Source of the DNA: Dreissena polymorpha
Taxonomy: Eukaryota; Mollusca; Bivalvia; Myida; Dreissenidae
DNA: 64,000 nt
Assembly (NCBI RefSeq): GCF_020536995.1
Contig: NC_068357.1
Coordinates: 148,973,709-149,037,708, forward strand
Direction of reading: 5' to 3'
Shown here in pieces: positions 23,703-34,084 of this stretch. Position numbers and translations under genes: made by a program. Below the pieces are notes generated by a model that had not been told where the DNA came from, ran no database searches, and worked only from the letters and a program-made list of their open reading frames with translations. How positions within the stretch are numbered: the first letter of the stretch is position 1; each line of letters opens with the position of its first letter.

Positions 23703-24579
23703 CAGTGTTCTGCCGTGGATGCGCCCTTGTGTTATTGTCGCAAAAAACAAATATTTGTCCCCACCCGTTTTCTGTATATGGGTCCGCGGGCGCGCACGAA
23801 TTAGAAATAAAAACTAATCGATTCAATTTGTAAGTCGGTAAAGTAATCGAGTGAATGTGTAACCAGAACAAACTATTTCATTGGACATGACGTCATTTCG
23901 CAGCCAATGGTTAATTTATTTAATATTAACACTCTATTTCATTGGTAAGTTGAGATTATAACAACCAATCAGATATCAAGGAAATTTCCGAACCTATCAA
24001 AATGGCTTAAAGTGACAGGCCAAAGAAAACAAAATCTATTTTTTTTTTTCCTCCGGCAAGTTAAATTAGAAAATATGACAATAATATTAACAACCCAACA
24101 GAGTCTTCCCAAGTCCCAACATCGTTTAGCAATTACGAAAAAAGTCTGCCCCTAAACGTACATTCCAAGAAAATTGGCTTCAAAATGTCCTTGGTCACTG
24201 TTTGACAACAACAAAATGACATGCAGATTGTGCATAAAGCAAAAAAGAAAACGCCTTTACTATCGGTATTTCTAATTATCGAACAAGTACTTTGACATGC
24301 GGAGTCCAATGACCATAAATTTTTTCAAAGTTTTGTAAATATGTTGACAACTGTTTGACAGTGTTAAAAAGTTTTTTGAATGTTCCAGTTTTAATAACAA
24401 TGTTACAACCTGACTGTAAGAAGTTTAAGCACGTTTAAAAGTTCAAGTTAAAGGTTATTAGTTTCCACACATTTAATTCTGCTACAAAAATATTTCTGTG
24501 TCCCCATATTTTTTCTTTTTGTCCCCACTTTTGTAATCCTAAAGGGTCCCCAACAGTAAAATTTCACGGCAGAACACTG
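23703..24579. mobile_element. hAT-like non-autonomous element, 877 bp
   Basis: Perfect 15-bp terminal inverted repeats, CAGTGTTCTGCCGTG and CACGGCAGAACACTG. The CAGTG start is typical of hAT elements. The flanking octamers (ACATAAGT and CAAGTGAT) do not match, so the target duplication is lost or the family differs. No transposase frame. It contains a perfect CRE palindrome TGACGTCA at 23888. Confidence 0.75.
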
Positions 24580-24973
24580 CAAGTGATACAATGATTGAAT
24601 ATTGTAGAGCAAGGTTTTCCTGATAAAAATGCACAAAACCTGAACATGTTTGGAGGTAAAATGAACTAACTGAAACTGTTTTAACACCAGTTTAAAACAA
24701 TTTTTCACACATATAAGAACTGACAGTTCGCAGAACTATCATTTCTTGGAAGAACAAGTACTAAACATTAACTTTCATAGCAAACTGCCTACTTTGTACT
24801 TTACAAGGACTTTTACAAGCACATTGTTGTAACCCTGTAGAACACAGAGGAGGTCGTCTAGAGCATCACACTTGACTTGGACTACTCATTTACTTTAATA
24901 CAGTCATGACATAAGACTCTGTCACATAATGATAGAAAATGCAGAGAAACCCGTCTTCAAATTTAGTTCATAC

Positions 24974-25180
24974 CTTGAGGATTTGGCTGCCTCATTTCAT
25001 CATGGGTCAGACTGGCTGGCCCTTCACTGGCAGCAGTTGACATGGACTCTGAAAGAACCAAAGTGAAACCTGTAGATTGCATATGATCAGCACAGTCAAC
25101 ACTGGCATGTTGTATCATGAGAGGCTCTGACTCCTGTACAGATTCTAGACTGTGGGTGTCTTCAGCAGTTGCCTCAATGA
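24974..25180 (-). CDS. duplicated-exon gene, exon copy 1
   Basis: On the minus strand the acceptor ATGTTTACAG precedes the exon at 25180 and the donor CCTCAAG|GTATGAA follows it at 24974. Length is 207 bp (69 codons), phase 1 at both ends, with an open frame. The peptide is Ser/Glu-rich and unrecognised: VIEATAEDTHSLES, QESEPLMIQHASVDCADH, QSTGFTLVLSESMST and a Pro-rich end, RQPNPQ. It is the most diverged of five related copies and has only one version of the EGPASLTHD motif that is tandemly repeated in the others. No first or last exon of the gene was found. The protein's role is unknown; an acidic, probably disordered region is likely from composition. Confidence 0.55.
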
Positions 25181-25254
25181 CTGTAAACATATAATGTCAA
25201 CAGTGGGGTCTTGTATGTCTATTATCCATTGGTGGATCTTGCTGAAATCTATAG

Positions 25255-25660
25255 AAAACATGCATGCCCCCCATATGGGCTGTCCGTTGTAGTGGCAGCC
25301 ATTGTGTGAATACGTTTTTTGTCACTGTGACCTTGACCTTTGACCTAGTGACCTGATAATCAATAGGGGTCATCTGCAAGTCACGATCAATGTACCTATG
25401 AAGTGTCATGATCCTAGGCAAAAGCGTTCTTGAGTTATCATCGGAAAATCATTTTACTATTTCGGGTCACCGTGACCTTGACCTTTTGACCTCAAAATTA
25501 ATAGGGGTCATCTGCAAGTCATGATCAATGTACCTATGATGTTTCATGATCCTAGGCCCAAGCGTTCTTGAGTAATCGTATGACAACCACCTGGTGGACA
25601 GACGGACCGATCGACATGAGCAAAGCAATATACCCCCTCTTCTTCGAAGGGTGGCATAAA
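25255..25660 (+). repeat. family A TGACCT array in duplicated-gene intron, copy 1
   Basis: Begins at CATGCATGCCCCCCATATGG (the ACAAGGG end is lost) and ends at CTTCGAAGGGTGGCATAA. About two monomers. It sits between exon copies 1 and 2. Confidence 0.85.
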
Positions 25661-25768
25661 TATATATTGGCTTGGACAACAGAAAATTGTACTAGAATAT
25701 ATAGTCTACAGTTGGGTCATGTCTTTATCATCAATAGATGGGCCTTTATTATATGACAACAGAAATAC

Positions 25769-26032
25769 CATCGGTCAGACTGGCTGGCTCTTCACTTGGC
25801 TCCCTCCTATCATGGGTCAGACTGGCTGGCTCTTCACTTGGCTCCCTCCTATCATGGGTCAGACTGCCTGGCTCTTCACTGTCAGCAGTTGACATGGACT
25901 CTGAAAGAACCAAAGTGAAACCTGTAGATTGCATATGATCAGCACAGTCAACACTGGCATGTTGTATCATGAGAGGCTCCGACTCCTGTATAGATTCTAG
26001 ACTGTGGGTGTCTTCAACAGTTGCCTCAATGC
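25769..26032 (-). CDS. duplicated-exon gene, exon copy 2
   Basis: Acceptor GTTTACAG at 26033-26034 and possible donor GATG|GTATTTCTG at 25767-25768 enclose 264 bp (88 codons), again phase 1 at the acceptor. The peptide matches copy 1 through LVLSESMSTADSEE, then holds two and a half copies of a 14-residue unit, REPSEEPASLTHDR. The 3' end differs from copies 1 and 4: the NPQ end is missing and the exon runs into a TTTCTGTTGTCATAT flank, so this donor is less certain, and reading on would end the protein soon after. Confidence 0.5.
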
Positions 26033-26104
26033 CTGTAAACATATAATGTCAACAGTGGGGTCTTGTATGTCTATTATCCATTGGTGGGTCTTGCTAAAAT
26101 CTAT

Positions 26105-26820
26105 AGAAAACATGCATGCCCCCCATATGGGCTGTCCGTTGTAGTGGCAGCCGTTGTGTGAATACGTTTTTTGTCACTGTGACCTTGACCTTTGACCTAG
26201 TGACCTGAAAATCAATAGGGGTCATCTGCGAGTCACGATCGATGTACTTATGAAGTGTCATGATCCTAGGCAAAAGCGTTCTTGAGTTATCATCCGAAAA
26301 TCATTTTACTATTTCGGGTCACCGTGACCTTGACCTTTGACCTTGTGACCTCAAAATCAATAGGGGTCATCTGCGAGTCATGATCAATCTACCTATGAAG
26401 TTTCATGATCCTAGGCATATGCTTTCTTGAGTTATCATCCGAAAACCATTTTACTATTTCGGGTCACCGTGACCTTGACCTTTGACCTAGTGACATCAAA
26501 ATCAATAGGGGTCATCTGCGAGTAATGATCAATCTACCCATGAAGTTTATGATCCTAGCCGTATGCGTTCTTGAGTTATCATCCGGAAACCATTTTACTA
26601 TTTCGGGTCACCGTGACCTTGACCTTTGACCTCAAAATCTATAGGGGTCATCTGCGAGTAATGATCAATCTACCCATGAAGTTTCATGATCCTAGGCGTA
26701 TGCGTTCTTGAGTTATCATCCAGAAACCATTTTACTATTTCGGGTCACTGTGACCTTGACCTTTGACCTAGTGACCTCAAAATCAATAGGGGTCATCTGC
26801 GAGTCATGATCAATCTACTG
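26105..26820 (+). repeat. family A TGACCT array, copy 2, right end missing
   Basis: Five monomers starting at CATGCATGCCCCCCATATGG. It stops abruptly inside a monomer at about 26817 and joins ACAAATTGTACTAGAATATA directly, so the GACGGACC tract and terminal hairpin seen in other copies were deleted. Confidence 0.8.
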
Positions 26821-26907
26821 ACAAATTGTACTAGAATATATAGTCTACAGTTGGGTCATGTCTTTATCATCAATAGGTGGGCCTTTATTCTATGATAACA
26901 GAAATAC

Positions 26908-27144
26908 CATGGGTCAGACTGGCTGGCTCTTCACTTGGCTTCCTCCTATCATGGCTCAGACTGGCTGGCTCTTCACTTGGCTCCCTCCTATCATGGGTCA
27001 GACTGCCTGGCTCTTCACTGTCAGCAGTTGACATGGACTCTGAAAGAACCAAAGTGAAACCTGTAGATTGCATTCGATCAGCACAGTTAACACTGGCCTG
27101 TTGTATCATGAGAGGCTCTGACTCCTGTATAGTTGCCTCAATGC
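26908..27144 (-). CDS. duplicated-exon gene, exon copy 3
   Basis: Acceptor GCTTACAG at 27145-27146; candidate donor CATG|GTATTTCTG at 26906-26907; 237 bp (79 codons), open. The N-terminal DTHSLES block of copies 1 and 2 is lost (GIEATIQESEP), and the EEPASL unit is present in tandem. Copies 4 and 5 share the deletion, so these three descend from one duplicate. Confidence 0.5.
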
Positions 27145-27219
27145 CTGTAAGCATATAATGTCAACAGTGGGGTCTTGTATGTCTATTATCCATTGGTGGG
27201 TCTTGCTGAAATCTATAGA

Positions 27220-27783
27220 AACAAGGGCTGTTTGTAAAACATGCATGCCCCACATATGGGCTGTCCGTTGTACTGGCAGCCATTGTGTGAATACGACTTT
27301 TGTCACTGTGACCTTGACCTTTGACCTAGTGACCTGAAAATCAATAGGGGTCATCTGCAAGTCACGATCAATGTACCTATGAAGTGTCATGATCCTAGGC
27401 AAAAGCGTTCTTGAGTTATCATTCGAAAATCATTTGACTATTTCGGGTCACTGTGACCTTGACCTTTGACCATGTGACCTCAAAATCTATAGGGTTCATC
27501 TGCGAGTCATGATCAATCTACCCATGAAGTTTCATGATCCTAGGCGTATGCGTTCTTGAGTTATAATCCGGAAACCATTTTACAATTTCGATCACCGTGA
27601 CCTTGACCTAGTGACCTCAAAATCAATAGGGGTCATCTGCAAGTCATGATCAATGTACCTATGATGTTTCATGATCCTAGGCCCAAGCGTTCTTGAGTTA
27701 TCGTATGACAACCACCTGGTGGACGGACGGACCGATCGACATGAGCAAAGCAATATACCCCCTCTTCTTCGAAGGGTAGCATA
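27220..27783 (+). repeat. family A TGACCT array, copy 3
   Basis: Complete ends: ACAAGGGCTGTTTGTAAAAC at the left, CTTCGAAGGGTAGCATAA at the right. Three to four monomers. Lies upstream (minus-strand sense) of exon copy 3. Confidence 0.85.
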
Positions 27784-27859
27784 AATATATATTGGCTTGG
27801 ACAACAGAAAATTGTACTAGAATATATAGTCTACAGTTGGGTCATGTCTTTATCATCAA

Positions 27860-28430
27860 TAGGTGGGCCTTTATTATGAACGTCTTGATGAGGTACTGAT
27901 GTAGAAGAAAATCAATACATACATTAGAGACCCGAACAAATTCATGAGCCACATTCTGGGTCGTTACGTAACAAGGGCCGTAACGGTAAAGATTTTAATT
28001 ACATTTGTACTTAGCAGAGTTCCGAAGTACAGTCTATTACAAGATAAATCTGAGCCGATTTTAAAAAACGTATAGCAAATTTTGTAATTTAATGACGACC
28101 TGCTCCATGAAGTTTACTTTCAGTTTAGAGCCGCCGTGATCAGTAACATTTTTGTGTTTTGCATCCGATTTGAATGTTCTCCAAAAAATATATAATAAAT
28201 TCACATGTCTACTCAATAGCTATGTATTTTAAGAACACATTTCGCGAGAATTTCTCACGAAAAATGACATGTACAATGTTTAAATCAAAGTTTTAAGCTG
28301 TGATTAAAAGTTTCAAAAACACCCAATGCGCCCTTTTTAAGAGAATCTCCGTGCAAAATGCCCTTTTTTCAAGTCATGCGCCATGCCCCTCTGCCATTCT
28401 AGATGAAACACTACAAGCTAACTCCAATAT
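27860..28430. other. unique DNA inside the duplicated-exon region
   Basis: A stretch not shared with the other intervals, inserted after GTGGGCCTTTATTATGA. No exon with splice sites was recognised. It explains why the spacing between exon copies 3 and 4 is about 2 kb rather than 1 kb. Confidence 0.4.
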
Positions 28431-28932
28431 AACCCCCTAAACTTCGTTTGTGGGGGTATAATAAAATCATTCTCAAAAGTTAAATAATATCTTTTGTAGT
28501 TGTAGATTATTCGGGTATGAATCCTCTCATTTCACAAATAAACTGTTCATAACAGATGAGATGGCAAGCATAAATGCCTTAATGAACACAAAATATTTTG
28601 CATGTTGTCTTCACAAAAAACAGCCCAAACCATGCTCAATGTTAAAAACGCACTAAGTGACCCCGTGACCTAGTTTTTGATCCGGCATGACCCATATTCA
28701 CACTTCACCTAGGTATCCTCTAGATACAACATCTGACCGAAGATCGGATGAATACAACTTGAATTAGAGAGCGGACACTTAATACAGACGGACCGACCGA
28801 CAGACCAACAGACAAGTTTGGTGAAGATTAGATGAAAACAACTTGAATTAGAGGGTGGACACTTAATACGAACCGACCGACAAGTTCACTCCTATATACA
28901 TCCCTAAACTTTGTTTGTGGGGGTATAATTGC
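28430..28932 (+). repeat. GTGGGGGTATAAT dispersed element(s)
   Basis: A hairpin end, ACTTCGTTTGTGGGGGTATA, occurs at about 28442, and the related CTTTGTTTGTGGGGGTATAA ends at 28928. Between them are AAGTGACCCCGTGACCTAG, GACGGACCGACCGACAG and a duplicated CAACTTGAATTAGAG block. It abuts the donor of exon copy 4. Confidence 0.65.
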
Positions 28933-28940
28933 ATTTATAC

Positions 28941-29159
28941 CTTGAGGATTTGGCTCCCTTCTATCATGGCTCAGACTGGCTGGCTCTTCACTTGGCTCCC
29001 TCCTATCATGGGTCACACTGCCTGGCTCTTCACTGTCAGCAGTTGACATGGACTCTGAAAGAACCAAAGTGAAACCTGTAGATTGCATTTGATCAGCACA
29101 GTTAACACTGGCCTGTTGTATCATAAGAGGCTCTGACTCCTGTATAGTTGCCTCAATGC
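28941..29159 (-). CDS. duplicated-exon gene, exon copy 4
   Basis: Acceptor GCTTACAG at 29160-29161 and donor CCTCAAG|GTATAAA at 28939-28940; 219 bp (73 codons), phase 1-1, open. It keeps the original REPNPQ 3' end. A dispersed GTGGGGGTATAAT element ends only about 10 bp beyond the donor, so the first intron bases past GTATAAATGC are transposon-derived. Confidence 0.55.
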
Positions 29160-29234
29160 CTGTAAGCATATAATGTCAACAGTGGGGTCTTGTATGTCTA
29201 TTATCCATTGGTGGGTCTTGCTGAAATCTATAGA

Positions 29235-29797
29235 AACAAGGGCTGTTTGTAAAACATGCATGCCCCACATATGGGCTGTCCGTTGTACTGGCAGCCATTG
29301 TGTGAATACGACTTTGTCACTGTGACCTTGACCTTTGACCTAGTGACCTGAAAATCAATAGGGGTCATCTGCTAGTCACGATCAATGTACCTATGAAGTG
29401 TCATGATCCTAGGCAAAAGCGTTCTTGAGTTATCATTCGAAAATCATTTGACTATTTCGGGTCACTGTGACCTTGACCTTTGACCATGTGACCTCAAAAT
29501 CTATAGGGTTCATCTGCGAGTCATGATCAATCTACCCATGAAGTTTCATGATCCTAGGCGTATGCGTTCTTGAGTTATAATCCGGAAACCATTTTACAAT
29601 TTCGATCACCGTGACCTTGACCTAGTGACCTCAAAATCAATAGGGGTCATCTACAAGTCATGATCAATGTACCTATGATGTTTCATGATCCTAGGCCCAA
29701 GCGTTCTTGAGTTATCGTATGACAACCACCTGGTGGACGGACGGACCGATCGACATGAGCAAAGCATATACCCCCTCTTCTTCGAAGGGTGGCATAA
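29235..29797 (+). repeat. family A TGACCT array, copy 4
   Basis: Very similar to the array at 27220-27783, including a shared shortening at TTTCGATCACCGTGACC, so it was copied together with the neighbouring exon rather than inserted independently. Confidence 0.85.
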
Positions 29798-29906
29798 ATA
29801 TATATTGGCTTGGACAACAGAAAATTGTACTAGAATATATAGTCTACAGTTGGGTCATGTCTTTATCATCAATAGGTGGGCCTTTATTATATGATAATAG
29901 AAATAC

Positions 29907-30143
29907 CATGGGTCAGACTGGCTGGCTCTTCACTTGGCTCCCTCCTATCATGGGTCAGACTGGCTGGCTCTTCACTTGGCTCCCTCCTATCATGGGTCAG
30001 ACTGCCTGGTTCTTCACTGTCAGCAGTTGACATGGACTCTGAAAGAACCAAAGTGAAACCTGTAGATTGCATTTGATCAGCACAGTTAACACTGGCCTGT
30101 TGTATCATGAGAGGCTCTGACTCCTGTATAGTTGCCTCAATGC
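29907..30143 (-). CDS. duplicated-exon gene, exon copy 5
   Basis: Acceptor GCTTACAG at 30144-30145 and candidate donor CATG|GTATTTCTA at 29905-29906; 237 bp (79 codons), open. Nearly identical to copy 3 over the whole exon and to copy 4 over its 5' part, so the duplication is recent. Upstream intron DNA runs into the assembly gap at 30793, so further copies may be missing. Confidence 0.5.
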
Positions 30144-30219
30144 CTGTAAGCATATAATGTCAACAGTGGGGTCTTGTATGTCTATTATCCATTGGTGGGT
30201 CTTGCTGAAATCTATAGAA

Positions 30220-30693
30220 ACAAGGGCTGTTTGTAAAACATGCATGCCCCACATATGGGCTGTCCGTTGTACTGGCAGCCATTGTGTGAATACGACTTTG
30301 TCACTGTGACCTTGACCTTTGACATAGTGACCTGAAAATCAATAGGGGTCATCTGCAAGTCACGATCAATGTACCTATGAAGTGTCATGATCCTAGGCAA
30401 AAGCGTTCTTGAGTTATCATTCGAAAATCATTTGACTATTTCGGGTCACTGTGACCTTGACCTTTTCTTGAGTTATAATCCGGAAACCATTTACAATTTC
30501 GATCACCGTGACCTTGACCTAGTGACCTCAAAATCAATAGGGGTCATCTGCAAGTCATGATCAATGTACCTATGATGTTTCATGATCCTAGGCCCAAGCG
30601 TTCTTGAGTTATCGTATGACAACCACCTGGTGGACGACGGACGACCGATCGGACATGGCAAAGCAATACCCCCCTCTTCTTCGAAGGGTGGCA
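30220..30693 (+). repeat. family A TGACCT array, copy 5, next to gap
   Basis: As copies 3 and 4 but missing most of one monomer (the join is at about 30463). From about 30630 it shows many one-base differences from its sisters, which looks like poor consensus near the gap. Confidence 0.8.
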
Positions 30694-30792
30694 TAAAATA
30701 TATATTGGCTTGGACACACAGAAAATTGTACTAGAATATATAGTCTACCGTTGGGTCATTCTTTATCATCAATAGGTGGGCCTTTATTATAA

Positions 30793-30892
30793 NNNNNNNN
30801 NNNNNNNNNNNNNNNNNNNNNNNNNNNNNNNNNNNNNNNNNNNNNNNNNNNNNNNNNNNNNNNNNNNNNNNNNNNNNNNNNNNNNNNNNNNN
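30793..30892. other. assembly gap of 100 N
   Basis: Exactly 100 unknown bases, a conventional placeholder for a gap of unknown length. It falls inside the tandem exon and array region, where assembly collapse is expected. Confidence 0.99.
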
Positions 30893-31425
30893 TTCTGCCG
30901 TATCTGTTCTGAATAAACATCAGCTGCACAAAATATAGACATTTGTATTTAATGATTATTAAAAACAATCAATTTTTCTGTGTTATTGAATTAATGACAC
31001 TGAGTTTCTTGTCGCGTTACAAGATGGCGGATGGTTAACGCTGTTTGTGAAGTGACGTCACAATGTTTATTGAGCGCGTGCCTGTTCCCACAAAAAAAAA
31101 AGTAAACACAAAATACTCGAAAACTTGATTATTGCCAGGTATAACCCCTACGCCAACAGGTTTAGATCGCATTCTGGTCCATTATACTGTCAAATTTCAG
31201 CAAAGTGTTCGGCCAGTTTTCAAGAGACTCAAATCGCGGCTAATATGCCACCACTTAACGAAACTTAGCCCCCTTTATAATTCGTTCGAATGAACGTCAT
31301 CAATGATGGACGTCCATACATCACTCATTCCATTACTGTACCCTAACATGTCTTCAGGTGATCAACCTTTTGAAAATTTACTAGACTTGCGGACACCTTA
31401 AGGGTTTCGCGGGATGGAATGAGTG
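30893..31425 (+). repeat. CRE/YY1-bearing repeat module, copy 1
   Basis: Starts TTCTGCCGTATCTG, contains AAGATGGCGGAT (YY1-like), TGACGTCA at 31053-31060, CAAAATACTCGAAAACTTGA and CGAAACTTAGCCCCC, and ends GGGATGGAATGAGTGG, which is inverted to CACTCATTCCAT at 31322. Near-identical copy at 40461; diverged copy at 42600. It has about 55 bp more than copy 2 near 31335-31390 and many one-base differences. Confidence 0.8.
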
Positions 31426-31879
31426 GGGAGATCATATACAATTTTCAGCTTTCCGGAAGCAAGGACCCTCTGGAGTGAACCATCAGCTTTCCAACACTAT
31501 ATGATTCCAGTTCCAAAGCACATATTGCATTAGTTCAATGGGAAGAACATAAAACGTCATATTTACAAAATCTCGAAAAACAAACAGTGCTAAAAAATAT
31601 TTTAAAGTAGTCATTTACTATTTAAGATTATGTCCTCTGATTGTTGCATTTTTAATTTAAATAGTGTTCCTATATGCATTTATTGTTGTATTGACTTTAA
31701 AAAACTAAAATGGATGCCAATTCTTAGTTTGCTGTCTAAGTCTACCCTAAAAATTATACATGTTTCTTGCATAATTGAATTATCAAAAACTGCATACTTG
31801 TAAAAGGCATTGTCAGAGTTATTTGTTAAGTTAGAGACAAAAGTAAAGCAAATATATTCATTTTTCTTAAAATGAATCA
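31426..31879. other. unique AT-rich DNA
   Basis: No exon, RNA gene or repeat was recognised. Confidence 0.4.
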
Positions 31880-31965
31880 TCCTCTGAAGCCCCCACTGGG
31901 ATTCAAAACCAGATCTCTTTCCTCTGGGAAGGAGGAAAGTATTCTATCTTGAAATACAAGGGCAA
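31880..31965 (-). repeat. possible tRNA-derived SINE head, decayed
   Basis: On the minus strand GGTTTTGAATCCCAGTGGGG resembles a Pol III B box and T arm, preceded by CAAGATAGAATACTTTCC. The A box is weak and no tail was identified. Confidence 0.3.
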
Positions 31966-32697
31966 GTAAGTAAGAGGAAATTTGCAATTTTAAACCTATA
32001 AACATATAAACTTAATTTTTCACATGAACTTAGAAACAACACAGACATCTCGGAATCTGAAACACATTACAGTTACAATTCAGGTTTTAGTATTGTGCAT
32101 TGTACATGAATGTTTTAAATATTGTATTATCCTTGGTACACAGAAACTGCCTAAAGATGCGTAAAATACCCAGTATTCAAATCTGAAAATATCCCATGTG
32201 TTTGTTTCACTCTGTAAAGTATCCCTATTTATTTCAATAAAGAAGTTTTTCCTTCTCCTGAAAATTTAACTAAATGTCAGGTATGCTACTTTTTCATTCA
32301 GCAAATGACATGTGTCGTAATGTCAATTTTGAAAATTTGGTAAAAACAATATTTTTACCAAAAAGGTTAGACTTAATATTATTAAACAGTTGATGTATGT
32401 CACCTTAATAAAAAAAAAATGGGAAAGAAATAAAATGTTTAAAAATGTCAGTTACATGACTTATTAACATTAAGTAGACGATATAGCTTTGATACTTTAG
32501 GATACGAGTAGACCTTAACACAAATAGGATAAGAGTAGACCTGAACACAAAATTTACCCAAATTTTCAATTTTCTAACTATAAAAGGGGGCATTATTCTG
32601 TCAAAAAACAGAAAAAAAATGGGTACGAAAAAAATGTGTGTGTACGAAAACAATTGGGTAAGAAAAAATTATGCCAAAAAAATATATGCTAAATAGC
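31966..32697. other. AT-rich DNA without recognised features
   Basis: Only short low-complexity frames. GAGTAGACCT(T/G)AACACAAA occurs twice near 32505 and 32529. Confidence 0.4.
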
Positions 32698-33650
32698 TTG
32701 GGGTCTTGACCACCAAAACGGCTTGGATTTTAATTATGCTGAAATAACTCGGGGGTCATGACCACCAAACTGGCTTAGAATTAAATTATGCTGAAATAGC
32801 TCAGGATCTTGACCACCAACCTGGCTTGGATTTTTATTATGCTGAAAAAGCTTGGGATCTTTACCACCAAACTGGCTTGGATTTGAATTATGCTCATAGT
32901 TCGGGTTCTCGACCACCAAACTGGCTTGCATTTTAATTATGCTGAAATAGCTCAGGATCTTGACCATCAAACTGGCTTTGATTTTAATTATGCCGAAATA
33001 GTTCAGGATCTTCACCACCAAACTGGCTTGGATTTTAAATATGCGGAAATAGCTCGAGGTCTCGGCCATGAAACTGGCTAGGATTTTAATTATGCTAAAA
33101 AAGCTCGGGTTCTTGACCACCAAACTGGCCTTGATTTTAATAATACCGAAATAGTTCAGGATCTTGACCACTAAACTGACTTGGATTTTAAATATGCTGA
33201 AATACCTCAGGGTCTCCCCCACAAAACTGGCTAGGATTTTAATTATGCTGAAAAAGCTTGGGGTCTTGATCACCGAACTGGCCTGGATTTTAATTATAAT
33301 TTATACCGAAATAGTTCAGGATCTTGACCACTAAACTGACTTGGATTTTTATTATGCTGAAATAGCTCGGGGTCTCCGCAACCAAACTGGCTTGGATTTT
33401 AATTATGGTTAGAAAGCTCGGGGTCTTTACCACAAAATTGACCACCAAACTGGCTTGGATTTTAATTATACCGAAAAAGTTCAGGATCTTGACCACTAAC
33501 CTGACTTGGATTTTAATTATGCTGAAATAGCTCGGGGTCTCTGCCACCAAACTGGCTTGGATTTTAATTATGGTGAGAAAGCTCGGTGCTTGACCACAAA
33601 AATGGCTTGGATTTTAATTATGCTGAAATAGCTTGGATCTTTACCACCAA
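32698..33650. repeat. 51-bp minisatellite array
   Basis: About 18 units of the type GACCACCAAACTGGCTTGGA followed by TTTTAATTATGCTGAAATAG, with GCTTGGA at 32722, 32773 (variant), 32824, 32875 and onward. Because 51 is divisible by three, long frames stay open across it on the minus strand (179 and 86 codons). The peptides (SLVVKILNYFGIIKI and so on) are periodic by-products, not a recognised repeat protein. Confidence 0.9.
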
Positions 33651-34084
33651 AGTGGGCGGGGCCCTGGGGTGGGTAATGTGAACATGGATGGTCGAGACAC
33701 TGTGTTGTCATAAGAAATCTTAAGTATTAATTTGAAGTCAATTGGTAAAAAATGGTGCGGCAGAGGCCGACGCGTATTCCCAAGCCGCATGTTTGACCCA
33801 GGGGGCGCCCCAGGGTTGGTAATGCGGCCATGCATGATTGAGATTGACCGTAACTATTGTCTTAAGAGATTTCGAGTGCTTGACAGGTTAATGTAAGCCA
33901 TCATGGAGACGGGTGGTTTATGTGGGTTGGTGGTAATTTAAAAGATGAAGTTTCAAAAATAATTATAAAAATTAAATTGGGGGGGGGGGATTATGGGGTG
34001 GGGGCATGGGGGATAGTTTGGGTGCAGTGCATTGTGGTATGTCAGGTAAGTGTTGTTTTGTCAAAGTATGAATCAAATGTGATC
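33651..34084. other. GC-richer spacer
   Basis: Two related blocks: GGGCCCTGGGGTGGGTAATG at 33659 and GCGCCCCAGGGTTGGTAATG at about 33805, each followed by a similar CATG(G/C)ATG(G/A)T(C/T)GAGA stretch, indicating an old ~145-bp duplication. A run of nine G lies near 33980. Confidence 0.5.

Noticed and set aside
32734-33550. Long minus-strand frames (179 and 86 codons) with regular hydrophobic repeats
   Set aside because: They follow a 51-bp minisatellite whose period is divisible by three, so frames stay open automatically. No splice sites, start context or known repeat protein.
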